64,000 nt of DNA. It comes from JBBRHQ01 sp963815645. GTDB taxonomy: Bacteria; Actinomycetota; Thermoleophilia; Solirubrobacterales; 70-9. Position 1 is the first letter of the stretch. Each line of letters opens with the position of its first letter. Made by a program: the position numbers and the translations under genes. Below, piece by piece: positions 26,678-36,310 of the stretch. The stretch is taken from positions 806,001 through 870,000 of the forward strand of contig CAWFHL010000001.1 of the NCBI GenBank assembly GCA_963815645.1, given 5' to 3'. The notes beneath the pieces were generated by a model. It was not told the origin of the DNA. It saw only the letters and a program-made list of their open reading frames with translations, and ran no database searches.

Positions 26678-26842
26678 CTATCGGGTTTCCTTGTGCGGCG
26701 TGTGGTGCCCGCACCAGCGGCAGTACTTGCGCAGCTCGACCCGGTCCGGCGAGTTGCGGCGGGACTTGTTCGTCTGGTAGTTGCGGCGCTTGCACTCCTC
26801 ACAGGCAAGCGTCACAGCGATGCGCACATCTCCGCGAGCCAT
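26678..26842 (-). CDS. rpmG: 50S ribosomal protein L33
   Basis: The 54-residue protein MARGDVRIAVTLACEECKRR continues NYQTNKSRRNSPDRVELRKY and ends CRWCGHHTPHKETR. It carries the CxxC...CxxC zinc ribbon of the zinc-containing L33 form. A GAGGAG site sits 4 bases before ATG 26842. It is the first gene of the rpmG-secE-nusG-rplK-rplA series, as in many actinobacteria, although an acyl-CoA dehydrogenase separates it from tRNA-Thr. A two-hairpin repeat lies 80 bases upstream. Confidence 0.95.
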   Translation of the reverse strand: MARGDVRIAVTLACEECKRRNYQTNKSRRNSPDRVELRKYCRWCGHHTPHKETR

Positions 26843-26922
26843 TTCTCCTCGAATCGAAGCCGTTACAGAAAGAAAACCCCGGGCGCGGAGCGCGAGGCGT
26901 GCCCAAGGATAGCGGCAGATAA

Positions 26923-26980
26923 CGTGCGGCGGCGTCGCCGCCTGACATGCATGTGCCGGCGCAACATCGCGCCGGCATCA
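26923..26980 (-). repeat. Two-hairpin intergenic element, copy B
   Basis: Read on the minus strand: stem TGCCGGCGC/GCGCCGGCA with loop GATGTT, then CATGCATGTCA, then GGCGGC/GCCGCC with a GAC loop. The block from CATGCATG through the second stem matches copy A almost base for base. In the first stem the G-C pair of copy A at the sixth position is C-G here, a compensatory change. It lies just after the acyl-CoA dehydrogenase stop and 80 bases upstream of rpmG. Confidence 0.7.
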
Positions 26981-26983
26981 CAC

Positions 26984-28128
26984 CTATAGCCCCAGCGTCT
27001 TGGCGATGATGTTGCGCTGGATCTCCGAGGTGCCGCCGTAGATGGTCGAGACCAGGCTGGTTCGGACCAGGCGCTCCATGTCGTACTCCGAGGAATAGCC
27101 GTAGCCGCCCATCAGCTGCATCCCCTCCAGCGAGACCCGCTTCGCGACCTCGGTCACGTAGAGCTTCACCATCGAGGCCTCCTTGGGAAGCATCCGGCCG
27201 GGGTCCTCGTCGGTCATCGAGGCGACCCAGTGGGTCATCAGCCGGGCCGCCTCGAGCTCGGTAGCCATGTCGGCGAGCCGGTGCTGGAGCGCCTGGAAGG
27301 AGCCGATCGGTCGGTCGAACTGACGCCGCTCCTTGACGTAGGCGAGGGCGTCGTCGAATGCGCGCTGGGCGACCCCGAGCATGGTCGCCGCGAGGATCAG
27401 ACGCTCGACGTTGAGACCGGCCATCAGCTGCATCCAGGCCTGGTCGACCTCGCCGAGGACCGAGGCGGCCGGCGCCTCGCAATCGCTGAAGTAGAGGTGG
27501 TTGGTCTCGCGGCCGCCCATCGTGTCGATCGGCTTGACCTCCATCCCCTCGGCATCCGGCCGGGACCCAGATCATCGTCAGGCCCTCGTGCTTCGAGGAG
27601 CCCTTGGTGGTGCGGCAGACGACCAGGATGTGGTCGGAGATGTGGGCGTTGGAGCAGAACACCTTCTGGCCGTTGATCACGAAGCCGCCGTTGACCGGCT
27701 CGGCCGCAGTGGTCAGCGAGCCGACATCGGAGCCGGCCTCGGGCTCGGTCATCGCGATCGCCTCGACCGAGCCGCCGGCGATCCCACCGAGGATCTCCGC
27801 CTTCTGCTCGATCGGTGCCGAAGCGCTGGGTCGCGCCGGCGACGATCAGGGTGGTGGCATATCCGCCGATCGGGGCCAGCCCCCGCGAGGTCTCCTCCAT
27901 GAACAGGCAGGCGTCGAGCATCGACCCGCCCGATCCCCCGAAGGCCTCGTCGATCGTCACCCCGAGCCAGCCAAGCTCGGCCATCTTCGCGTAGAGCCCT
28001 GAGTTGTGGAGCTCGGTGTGGCCGTTGGTCAGCTTCTCGCGCTTCTCCGGCGTGCCGCACTCGCGCTCGCAGAAGTCGCGGATCGCGGCGACGAAGTGCT
28101 GCTGCTCGTCGGAGAGGGCGAAGTCCAT
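26984..28128 (-). CDS. Acyl-CoA dehydrogenase (frame broken twice)
   Basis: FAD-dependent alpha,beta-dehydrogenation of an acyl-CoA. Three frames join to about 380 residues. The N-terminus is MDFALSDEQQHFVAAIRDFC with FGGSGGSMLDACLFMEE. The middle holds MTEPEAGSDVGSL (FAD/substrate loop) and NGQKVFCSNAHISDH. The C-terminus holds RRQFDRPIGSFQALQHRLAD and GGYGYSSEYDMERLVR, then IYGGTSEIQRNIIAKTLG. Single extra bases at about 27814 and 27556 account for both shifts. The catalytic glutamate cannot be assigned with certainty. It lies between tRNA-Thr and rpmG. Confidence 0.88.
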
Positions 28129-28176
28129 CGGCGGCGGAGCCTAGAGGATCGTTCGCCCCTCAGCGATCGCGCCGAG

Positions 28177-28249
<73 letters not shown>

Positions 28250-28263
28250 GGCAGCCGTCAACT

Positions 28264-29028
28264 CTAGCGGCGGCGCTTCGACCGGGAGGACCCGGCGCCG
28301 GTGCCGCGCTGAAGGGTGCGGGCGACCGCCTTGTCGGTCTCCTCGGTCATCGCGATCTTGAATACGGCGAGCAGGGACTCGGTGGCCAGTGGGCGCAGCC
28401 GCTCGAGCGCGTCGCGGACCTGGGGCCAGCCCTCCTCCGGGCGGCCCGCGTCCTCGAAGGGCTCCCAGACGGTCTTCACGAAGAGGCGGACGAAGATCCT
28501 GGCGACGCCGCGGGCATGGCGGTGCATCTCCTCGACGACCTCGAGCGCCGCCTCCGGCCCGATCCCCAGCTCGGCCAGCTCCAGCCGGGCCCTGCGGAGG
28601 CGCGGGCTGACCACCTCGTACCGGCCCTCGCCCAGCGGTCGCAGCAGGCCGAGCCGCTCGGCGCGGACCAGCAGTTCAGGATTGGGGTCTGCGAGGCCCT
28701 CGGCCAGCTCGGAGATCTGCACGATCTCCGGCTCCTCGTCCTCGAACGGCGTCTTCAGCGTGCGGGTGAAGTCGAGGACCGCCTCGCTCGACTCGCCGAC
28801 CCCGTCCAGCAGGCGCCGGATCGCCTCCAGGTTGAGGCCCTCCGCCTGCAGATCGCGGATCAACTCGATCCGGCCGATATGGCCCTCGCTGTAGTAGCCG
28901 GTGCGGCCCCGCACCTCGGGCGGGGGCAGCAGCCCGCGGGACTGGTGGGCGCGGATGTTCCGCACGGTCATCCCGGTCCGCCGGGCCAGCTCGTCGATCG
29001 TCAACGCGGATTCCGTGACTTCGGTCAC
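28264..29028 (-). CDS. MerR-family transcriptional regulator
   Basis: The 254-residue protein starts at GTG 29028; the longer frame upstream is a shadow. The winged HTH is SALTIDELARRTGMTVRNIR with the wing GRTGYYSEGHIGRIELIRDL. A coiled helix follows (EAIRRLLDGVGE). The remaining 150 residues form a helical C-terminal domain with EEMHRHARGVARIFVRLFV, which I do not recognise. No metal-binding cysteines are present, so it is probably not a metal sensor. It is divergent from the membrane-protein gene at 29087 across a CTATG-TGC-CATAG dyad. Confidence 0.87.
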   Translation of the reverse strand: MTEVTESALTIDELARRTGMTVRNIRAHQSRGLLPPPEVRGRTGYYSEGHIGRIELIRDLQAEGLNLEAIRRLLDGVGESSEAVLDFTRTLKTPFEDEEPEIVQISELAEGLADPNPELLVRAERLGLLRPLGEGRYEVVSPRLRRARLELAELGIGPEAALEVVEEMHRHARGVARIFVRLFVKTVWEPFEDAGRPEEGWPQVRDALERLRPLATESLLAVFKIAMTEETDKAVARTLQRGTGAGSSRSKRRR

Positions 29029-29048
29029 ACGACCAGGGTATTCGATTC

Positions 29049-29061
29049 CTATGTGCCATAG
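29049..29061. promoter_or_regulatory. Perfect dyad in the merR divergent region
   Basis: CTATG-TGC-CATAG is a 5+5 perfect inverted repeat in the 58-base gap between the MerR gene and the membrane-protein gene. Its position fits a MerR operator. The dyad is short, so confidence is moderate. Confidence 0.45.
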
Positions 29062-29086
29062 ATCGGTGTAACAATGTTGGTGCGAA

Positions 29087-30946
29087 ATGCCCGTGGTCGT
29101 TCTCGTCCCCTCCCTGCTCGCCGTGACCGGCTCCGAACCCGCCGGTGGAGCGGCGATCGGCCAGATCCTGATCGCCAACGCGATGGCGATCACCGCCAGC
29201 GCCGCCCTCGCCTGGCTGGTGCTCGGGCACCGCAGCGGCCGGGTTCCCTATCTGGGCCGGGCGGCCGCCGCGGCATCCCGCGCCAGCGGCCTTCCGGGAT
29301 GGGCCGCGCTTCCCTCGGCGACCGCGAGCGCCTCGCTGCTTGTCGCGCTGCTCGGCATGTACTGGGACATCTCGCTGCACATCGACGTCGGCCGCGACGC
29401 CGGGCCCCTCGCCAACCCGGCCCACTACCTGATCCTCGCCGGCCTCTTCGGGATCTTCTGCTCCGGCTTCGTCGCGATGGCCCTGCCCCTGGAGCGCCCG
29501 GGGCCGACGGCGGTGCGGATCAACCGCGGCTGGTACGCGCCGCTCGGCGGCGTGCTGATCACCGCCTGCGCTTTCTTCTCGCTGCTCGGCTTCCCGCTCG
29601 ACGATCTCTGGCACCGCCTCTTCGGGCAGGACGTAACGCTCTGGGGACCGACCCACCTGATGCTGATCGGCGGCGCCGCGCTGACCCTGGTCGGGCAGGC
29701 GGTGCTCCTGGTGGAGGGAATGCGTGCCAGGGAGCGGACCGGCGCGGGCGACGAGCCGGCGCTGATCGTCAGGCTGCGCCGGGCGGGGCTGATGGGCGGG
29801 CTGCTGGTAGGACTCTCGACCTTCCAGGCGGAGTTCGACTTCGGCGTTCCCCAGTTCCAGATGGTCTTCCAGCCGATCCTGATCGCCGCTCGCGGCCGGC
29901 GTCGCGCTGGTCTGCGCCCGGCTCTGGATCGGGCCCGGCGGCGCTCTCGCCGCCGCCCTGTTCTTCCTGCTAACCCGCGGGATGGTCGGCCTGATCGTCG
30001 CCGGCGTCTTCGGCGAGAGCCTCCCCCACCTTCCGCTCTACCTGGCCGAGGCGGCCTGCGTCGAGCTCGCCGGGCTCGCCCTCGCCCGGCGGCCCGCTCG
30101 CCTTCGCTGCCGCCTCCGGCGTCGCGATCGGCACGCGTCGGCTTCGCCGCCGAGTACGGCTGGAGCCAGGTGGCCATGCCGCTCCCCTGGACGAGCATCC
30201 CTGCTCCCCGAGGCGCCGCTGCTGGCGCTGATCGCCGGCCTCGCGGGGGCGATCGCCGGAGCGCTGCTGGCGCTCTCGCTGAAGGGGGCCTGCCGGGACG
30301 GGCGCTGACCAGGGGGCTGGCGCTGGGATCACTGCTCCTGGTGATGGCCGTGGTCGCCGACGGGCTGATCACCACCCCGCCCCAGGGGCTGCGGGCAAGC
30401 GTCAGGCTGACCGACGTCGCCCCCGGTCCGGGTCGCGAGGTGGCTGCCAAGGCGCGGATCCGGCCCGCTTCCGCCGCCGCGGATGCACGCTGGCTGACGA
30501 TCACCTCCTGGCAGGGGGGAGGCCTGGTCGTCGACCGCCTTCGGTCCCTCGGCGGCGGCGTCTATCGCAGCACCGAGCCGATTCCCGTCAATGGTGAATG
30601 GAAGACGACGTTGCGGCTGCAGACCGGACGGACGATCGCCGGGCTGCCGATCTACCTGCCCGCGGACCGGGCGATCCCCGCGGCCGCGGTCCCGGCTCCG
30701 GGTCGCCTCCAGCGCGCCTTCGTCAGCGACAAGCAGATCCTCCAGCGCGAGACGAAGCGCGGCGTCCCGGGCTGGCTGACCACTGTCGCGCCGCTGGTCG
30801 TCTTGGCGATCGCCCTCGCGCTGCTCGCCATCCTCGCCCTCGGGCTGGGACGGCTGGGGCGCGAGCCGGAGGGCTGTGCGCGAACCGCCGCCCGGTGGGA
30901 GACTGGGGAGATGCGCCGATCCCAGCGACTGCGGGTGCCGGCTTGA
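29087..30946 (+). CDS. Polytopic membrane protein, unknown function (several frame breaks)
   Basis: I do not recognise this protein. The N-terminal half has several membrane helices and a distinctive MYWDISLHIDVGRDAG loop followed by ANPAHYLILAGLFGIF. Helices continue in other frames as GGALAAALFFLLTRG and LALIAGLAGAIAGALLAL. The C-terminal third has an extracytoplasmic beta-rich domain (WLTITSWQGGGLVVDRLRS, then PVNGEWKTTLRLQTG) and a final helix LVVLAIALALLAILALGL. Extra bases near 29888, 30094, 30136 and 30197 and a missing G near 30285 reconcile the frames, and they sum to a multiple of three. About 618 residues. The next gene starts within its stop codon. Confidence 0.65.
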   Translation: MPVVVLVPSLLAVTGSEPAGGAAIGQILIANAMAITASAALAWLVLGHRSGRVPYLGRAAAAASRASGLPGWAALPSATASASLLVALLGMYWDISLHIDVGRDAGPLANPAHYLILAGLFGIFCSGFVAMALPLERPGPTAVRINRGWYAPLGGVLITACAFFSLLGFPLDDLWHRLFGQDVTLWGPTHLMLIGGAALTLVGQAVLLVEGMRARERTGAGDEPALIVRLRRAGLMGGLLVGLSTFQAEFDFGVPQFQMVFQPILIAARGRRRAGLRPALDRARRRSRRRPVLPANPRDGRPDRRRRLRREPPPPSALPGRGGLRRARRARPRPAARSPSLPPPASRSARVGFAAEYGWSQVAMPLPWTSIPAPRGAAAGADRRPRGGDRRSAAGALAEGGLPGRALTRGLALGSLLLVMAVVADGLITTPPQGLRASVRLTDVAPGPGREVAAKARIRPASAAADARWLTITSWQGGGLVVDRLRSLGGGVYRSTEPIPVNGEWKTTLRLQTGRTIAGLPIYLPADRAIPAAAVPAPGRLQRAFVSDKQILQRETKRGVPGWLTTVAPLVVLAIALALLAILALGLGRLGREPEGCARTAARWETGEMRRSQRLRVPA

Positions 30947-32515
30947 GCGAGCACCACCGGGTCGTCGTGATCGGCGCCGGCTTCTCCGGGATCGGCCTCG
31001 GGATCCGGATGCTGCCGGGAGGGAATCGACGACTTCGTCGTGCTCGAGAAGGCCACGGAGGTCGGCGGCACCTGGGAGGCGAACACCTACCCGGGGATCC
31101 AGTGCGACATCCCCTCCCACCTCTACTCGCTCTCCTTCATGCCGAACCCAGGCTGGACCCGGACCTTCTCGGAGGGAGCCGAGATCTGGGACTACCTGCG
31201 GCGATGCGCGCAGGCGGGTGGCCTCACTCCCCACCTGAGGCTCGGCTGCGAGGTGCTCGGGGCCGAGTGGGAGGAAGGAGGCGAAGCGCTGGCGGATCGA
31301 GACCTCGGACGGGTCGCTCAGCGCCACGGTGCTGGTCGCCGCGAACGGCCCGCTCTCGGAGCCCGCGATACCCGAGATCCCCGGGCCTCGACACCTTCGC
31401 GGGAGCGCTCTTTCACTCCGCGCGCTGGGACCATGAGCAGGAACTGCGCGGCAAGCGGGTCGCGGTGGTCGGGAGCGGCGCCTCGGCGATCCAGATCGTC
31501 CCGCAGCTCCAGCCTGAGGTCGAGAGGCTCTACGTCTTCCAGCGCACTCCGCCCTGGGTGATGCCCCACCGCGACCGCCACATCCCGAGCATCGAGCGGC
31601 GTCTGTATCAGCGCCTCCCGCTCGCCCAGCGCCTCAGCCGCGGCTGGTCCTACCTGCTGCGGGAATCGATCGTCCCCGGGCTGATCCGCAACCCGGACCG
31701 GCTGAGACGGCTGGAGCGGATCGGCCGCGCCCACATGCGCCGCCAGGTCCCCGATCCCGAGCTGCGAGCCCGGCTGGAACCCTCCTACCGGATCGGCTGC
31801 AAGCGGATCGTGCCGTCGAACCAGTGGTATCCGGCGCTGCAGGCCGGCAACGTCGAGTTGATCAGCGCCGCTGCCTCCGGGATGCGACCCGAAGGCCCGA
31901 TCGCCGCCGACGGGACGGCGCCGGAGGTCGACGCGGTGGTCCTTGCAACCGGGTTTAACGTCTCCCATCCCGACTCGGGCCGCCGCCTGCGCGGACCGCA
32001 GGGGACGCCTTGCCGAGGTCTGGCAGAGAGGAGGCACCCAGGCCTACCTGGGGGCGGCGACCGCGGGCTTCCCCAACCTGTTCACCCTGCTCGGGCCGAA
32101 CACCGGCCTCGGCCACAGCTCGATCCTCTACATGATCGAGTCTCAGCTCAACTACGTTCTCGACGCGCTGCGGCTGTTCGATCAGCACGGGATCGCCCGC
32201 TTCGAGGTTCGCCCGGAGGTTCAGCGCGCCTACAACGCCGACCTGCAGCAGCGCCTTGCCGGCGCCGTCTGGAGCAGCGGTGGCTGCGCCAACTGGTACC
32301 TCGATGAGAGCGGTCGCAACGTCGCGATCTGGCCGCGCCAGACTTGGAGCTTCCGGCGGCTGACCCGGCGCTTCGACCCCGGCAGCTACCGGCTGGAGCC
32401 GGCGACGCCCGCCACCGTCTCCTCGACCGACAACGCGAAGGCGTCGACATCCTCGGGCGCCGTGTCCCAGGAGCACATCAACCGCACCGTCCCGGAGGCC
32501 TCCTCCCAGACGTAA
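30943..32515 (+). CDS. Flavin monooxygenase, Baeyer-Villiger-like (several frame breaks)
   Basis: Segments in three frames make one FAD/NADPH monooxygenase: VVVIGAGFSGIGLGIRML (FAD), VLEKATEVGGTWEANTYPGI, GLDTFAGALFHSARWDHEQ (BVMO-type fingerprint FxGxxFHxxxW), VAVVGSGASAIQIVPQLQ (NADPH), FQRTPPWVMP and GFPNLFTLLGPNTGLGHSS. The last two are typical of BVMOs. Extra bases near 31015, 31280, 31386 and 32002 explain the shifts. It starts at TTG 30943, overlapping the previous stop. Its end overlaps the convergent threonine aldolase gene by 130 bases, so the true C-terminus may be earlier. About 520 residues. Confidence 0.82.
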
Positions 32516-33457
32516 AAGGCCCGATCGCCGTCCGGGCCGAGCTCGAGCCGCTCGATCGCTGCCCGCGGAAAGCGTGCGAAGACGCCGTTTGCCTCGACCG
32601 GCTGGGCCAGCTCGACTCCCTCTATCCGCTCCAGCAGCCTCTCCAAGGCGGGCGGCCATCCGGTTCGCCTGCGAGGCGTTCCGATGCCAGAGGTCGCCGG
32701 CCAGCAACGCTTCCAGCTGGACCCCGGCGAAGCGCATCTTCGAAGCCAGCTGCATCAGCTGCTTGCGGACAAACTCCGCGCCGTCGCCGAGCCCATCGGC
32801 GAGGAAGACGACCGCTTCGCCGAAAAGCAGGCCGTTCTTGGTGCCGCCGAAGGAGAGCAGATCGACGCCGACGTCGCTGGTCAGCTCCCGCAGGGCGACG
32901 CCCTGCGCCGCCGCGGCGTTGGCGATCCGTGCCCCGTCGACGTGAAGGAGGAGGTCGCGCCCGTGGGCGGCGTCGGCGACCGCCCTCACCTCCTCGGGCG
33001 AGTAGACGGTGCCAAGCTCGGTCGAGTTGGCGATCGAGGCGACCCGGGGCTGGGAGGCGTGATCGTCGCCGATCCGCTCCCAGGGGAAGGCCGCTTCGAG
33101 CAGCTCCGGGGTCAGCTTCCCGTCGGGGGTCTCGACCGTGATCAGCTTCACCCCGGCGACCCTCTCCGGGGCGCCGCACTCGTCGACATGGAGGTGGGCG
33201 GTGGACGGGCAGATCACCGACTGCCAGGACTCTGTCACGGCGGCGATCGCGACCACGTTGGCGCCGCTGCCGTTGAACACGGGGAAGGCCCGGGCCGCCG
33301 GCCCGAAGTGCTCGCGGAAGCGCTCCCGCGCAGCGGCGGTCCAGCGGTCGGCGCCGTACGCGGGGGCGTGGCCGTGATTGGCCGCCGCGATCGCCTCGAG
33401 GACCTCCGGGTGGGCGCCGGAGTAGTTGTCGCTGGCGAAGCCGCGGCCGGAGTTCAC
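32386..33457 (-). CDS. L-threonine/allo-threonine aldolase, PLP-dependent (frame broken)
   Basis: Cleaves beta-hydroxy amino acids to glycine and an aldehyde, or the reverse. MNSGRGFASDNYSGAHPEVL is the family N-terminus. HVDGARIANAAAAQ supplies the aspartate for the PLP pyridine nitrogen. SFGGTKNG carries the PLP lysine (about K207). An extra base at about 32646 shifts the frame after RMAARL; the C-terminus continues ERLLERIEGVELAQPVEANG to EETVAGVAGSSR. About 356 residues. ATGA overlap with the SDR gene shows coupling. It is the last gene of the DUF6421 locus. Confidence 0.88.
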
Positions 33458-34182
33458 TGGTGCAGCGACAGCCGCTGGCCGTTCATCCGCCCCCCCTCGT
33501 CGGAGCAGAGGAAGGCGATCGCCTCGGCAAGGTGTTCGGCCGGGGTGAAGGACGCGTAGGCCTTCTCGGGGTTGGCCTCGCGCATCTGCGGGGTGAGGAT
33601 GGCGTTGACGACGATGATGTTGGCGGTGGTGCCGGTGCCCTCGAAGCCATCGGCGTAAGCCAGTGTCCAGGCCTCGGCCGCCGCCTTGGCCGCGGCGTAG
33701 ATCGCGTTGTCGTTCGAGGGCTGCTGGGCCTGCTTGGCAGAGACGAGGACGAAGCGGCCGTGATCGCCGGCGGCGAGCGCGTCGTGGAAGCCGCGGGTGG
33801 TGTGCTGGACGGTGCGGATCAGAAGGTCGTGAAGGAGGGCCCAGTCCTCAAGCGGCTCCTCGTGGAGCGGTTGGCCCCCCTTCCAGCCGCCCACCAGGTG
33901 GACGAGGCCGTCGACCTTTCCGAAGCGCTCGACCAGGCTCTCAGACCAGCCTGCCGCGGCCTCGGGGTCGAGCAGGTCGACGACACGGCCGTCCCAGCGC
34001 TCCTCGGGGATCCCGGCCTCGGCCGGGATCGCGTCGAGACGCTCCTGGGAGATGTCGGTGGCGGCGATCGTCGCCCCGGCCGCCGCCAGACGGGAGCAGA
34101 CAACAGGGCCGAGCCCACCGCCGGCGCCGGCGACGGCAATCACCCGGCCGGCCAGTGAACCGCTTGGCTCGCTCTGCCCCAA
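33454..34182 (-). CDS. Short-chain dehydrogenase/reductase
   Basis: The 242-residue protein has the NAD(P)-binding VIAVAGAGGGLGPVVCSRLA near the N-terminus, a VDLLDPEAA adenine-pocket aspartate, a VSAKQ serine and the YAAAK catalytic Tyr-Lys pair. Cofactor preference is unclear; an Asp in ATDISQ at the end of beta2 suggests NAD(H). Substrate is unknown. Operon context suggests it acts on a hydroxy or oxo compound related to a threonine-like amino acid. It starts 10 bases after the DUF6421 gene and overlaps the aldolase by 4 bases. Confidence 0.88.
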   Translation of the reverse strand: MGQSEPSGSLAGRVIAVAGAGGGLGPVVCSRLAAAGATIAATDISQERLDAIPAEAGIPEERWDGRVVDLLDPEAAAGWSESLVERFGKVDGLVHLVGGWKGGQPLHEEPLEDWALLHDLLIRTVQHTTRGFHDALAAGDHGRFVLVSAKQAQQPSNDNAIYAAAKAAAEAWTLAYADGFEGTGTTANIIVVNAILTPQMREANPEKAYASFTPAEHLAEAIAFLCSDEGGRMNGQRLSLHQ

Positions 34183-34192
34183 GCCCTCTCTC

Positions 34193-36304
34193 CTAGGACG
34201 ATTCCGCGCGGGTCGGGCGGCGCTCGAGTGCCGGCTCGAGCTTTGGCTTCAGCTGCGAGTAGAAGAGGCTGAGCGGGAACTCGTCGTCGCGGACGAGGTC
34301 GACCAGCTGCTTCGGCTCATCGACCTCGGGAAGGTCGCGGCCGCCGCGGTGGTCCCAGACCGAGCCCTCGGTCGCCGGCACGTACTCGGAGACGAGGTCG
34401 TGGGCTGCAATCCATTGGGAGAGCTTGGAGCGGTCGATCCCGGAGTGATACAGCGCCTGGACCCGCTCGCGCAACCCGGTGACCCCGTCGGCGACCCTGT
34501 CCCAGTCGATCCTCAGCGCGTTGTCGGTCCAGTCGAGATAGCCCTCCTTGTGGAGGTAGGCGAACAGCAGCTGGCCGCCGAGGCCGTCGTAGTTGCGGAC
34601 CCGGCTGCCGGTCACCGGGAAGCGGAATAGGCGGTCGAAGATGATCGCGTACTGGACGTAGCGGGCGAAGGCGAAGCCCTCGCGCTCGAGCTCCACCGCC
34701 TCGCCGAAAGCGGTGAGGTCGCAGCGGAGCTCCTCCAGCGAGTACATCCAGAAAGGGCTGCGCTGGCGGATCATGAACGGGTCGAAGGGCAGGTCGCCGT
34801 GCATGTGGGTACGGTCGTGGATCAGGTCCCAGGTGATGTAGGCGTTCTGGGAGAGTTGCGGCGAGCTCAGCAGACAGGCCGCGTCCGGGGGGAGATTGAG
34901 GTGGAGGATCTCCGCCGCGGCGCCACAGACCCGGCGGAACCGCTCGGCCTCGCGATCGCAGAAGATCGCGCCGAAGTGCGCCGGGGGGCGATCGTGAACC
35001 GAAAAGGTCTCGGGGAAGAGGACCGCGCACTCGGAGTCGTAGCCGTCGGTGTAGTCGATCAGCTCGACCGGGACGAACTTGGCGTTGTCATAGCCCCCCG
35101 ACTCCAGCTCGGCGACGAACTCCGGCCAGGGAGTGCGGACCAGCAGCGCCTCGAAGCAGGTGTCGCGGGAGGCGTTCTGCTTGTACATCGGGAAGACGAC
35201 CAGGTGCTCGATCCCGTCCTCGCGGTGGCGCTCGGGGTGCAGCGCGTCGGTGGAGGCGTAGAAGTCGGGACGCCCGAAGTCAGATGCCTCCCAGGCGGCC
35301 AGGTCGGAGGCCAGAGCCGCGAAGTAACCGGCCTGATGAGGGAAGCGCGGGGCCAGGGCCTCGACCTCGGCGGCGATTGCGCCGGTCAGCTCGGCGATGT
35401 GGGCCCGGTCGTGCTTGGAGAGGTCGACCGAGCCGTCCGGCTCCTGGGTGAGCCGCAGCTCGGCGACCGCGTCCTTGAGGTAGGACCAGTGCGGGTCCGC
35501 TACGGCCTCGCCTCCGGTGCGGGCTTCGGTGGCTGGCCCAGCGAAGGCGTCGCCCGCGGCCCAGTAGACGAGGTTGAGCCAGAGCGGAAGGTGGTCGAGA
35601 TCGCCGATGCAGTCATCGCCGAAGAGGTCCGAGTCGGCGAGCACCGCAACCCGGCCGGCGCCGTGCTCGGTGATCGCGGCGAGTGGGGCGCCCGGGGGGT
35701 CGGCGGTCTCGTGGGTGCGGGCGATCACCCGTCCCCCGTTGGCCAGCGAGACCGTCCCGGCGCGGTAGAAGCAGGCCTCCCCAACCCGGGCCAGGAGGTC
35801 GGGGGCGGCGCCGTTCGCCGGGGTGAGGTCGGCCATCACCCAGGCCGGCGCCTCGCGATGGTGCTCGTAGTCCTGCACGGTGGCGTTCTCGACCGCGACG
35901 CCGAATCGCTCCAGCAGCTCATTGAGGTTGTTGCCGTATTTGTCCTGCTCGGTCTCGCCGAGGACGATCAGCCCGCCGCCGTCACGGACGAAGCGCTCGA
36001 TCGCCTCGATCTCGGCGCCGTCGAGCCTCGGCGAGCCGCCGTCGAGGGTGTGCTCCCACTTGGGATCGGAGGGATGGGCGATGACCAGCACGTCGGCGCC
36101 GGCCAGCGCCTCGAGATCGATCGGCGCGCCGGTGTGCGCAGCGACCTCGAAGTCGCGCGAGGCGAGGGTCGCTGCGGCCTCCGCCAGCGAGGAGTCGCCC
36201 GGGTGGGAGGGCTGCATCTGCGCTGCCAGCTCCGGGCGGATCGTCCACGCCTCGGAGTGGGACTCGTCGAAGAGAACGCGGGCTATCTTCGGCTGAGTAA
36301 GCAT
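34193..36304 (-). CDS. Large DUF6421-like protein with glutamine-amidotransferase-like N-domain
   Basis: The 703-residue protein resembles, from memory, the actinobacterial DUF6421 family, which has no known function. Residues about 60-150 look like a class I amidotransferase/ThuA-type Rossmann domain (DVLVIAHPSDPKWEH, then IERFVRDGGGLIVLGETEQD). Residues about 270-690 form a separate, mainly helical domain. It contains IHDRTHMHGDLPFD, with His496, Asp497, His500 and His502, and SLEELRCDL with Glu524-525. That HDxxH...E spacing recalls gluzincin metallopeptidases, with Asp for the catalytic Glu. This is my inference. ATG 36304 follows TTGACT-17-TAGCCT by 6 bases, a leaderless start. It leads an operon with SDR and aldolase genes. 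Confidence 0.75.
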   Translation of the reverse strand: MLTQPKIARVLFDESHSEAWTIRPELAAQMQPSHPGDSSLAEAAATLASRDFEVAAHTGAPIDLEALAGADVLVIAHPSDPKWEHTLDGGSPRLDGAEIEAIERFVRDGGGLIVLGETEQDKYGNNLNELLERFGVAVENATVQDYEHHREAPAWVMADLTPANGAAPDLLARVGEACFYRAGTVSLANGGRVIARTHETADPPGAPLAAITEHGAGRVAVLADSDLFGDDCIGDLDHLPLWLNLVYWAAGDAFAGPATEARTGGEAVADPHWSYLKDAVAELRLTQEPDGSVDLSKHDRAHIAELTGAIAAEVEALAPRFPHQAGYFAALASDLAAWEASDFGRPDFYASTDALHPERHREDGIEHLVVFPMYKQNASRDTCFEALLVRTPWPEFVAELESGGYDNAKFVPVELIDYTDGYDSECAVLFPETFSVHDRPPAHFGAIFCDREAERFRRVCGAAAEILHLNLPPDAACLLSSPQLSQNAYITWDLIHDRTHMHGDLPFDPFMIRQRSPFWMYSLEELRCDLTAFGEAVELEREGFAFARYVQYAIIFDRLFRFPVTGSRVRNYDGLGGQLLFAYLHKEGYLDWTDNALRIDWDRVADGVTGLRERVQALYHSGIDRSKLSQWIAAHDLVSEYVPATEGSVWDHRGGRDLPEVDEPKQLVDLVRDDEFPLSLFYSQLKPKLEPALERRPTRAESS

Positions 36305-36310
36305 GTCTGA

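Noticed and set aside
27424..28128. Acyl-CoA dehydrogenase as a true pseudogene
   Set aside because: Both breaks are single extra bases with intact protein on either side, the same pattern as in essential genes.
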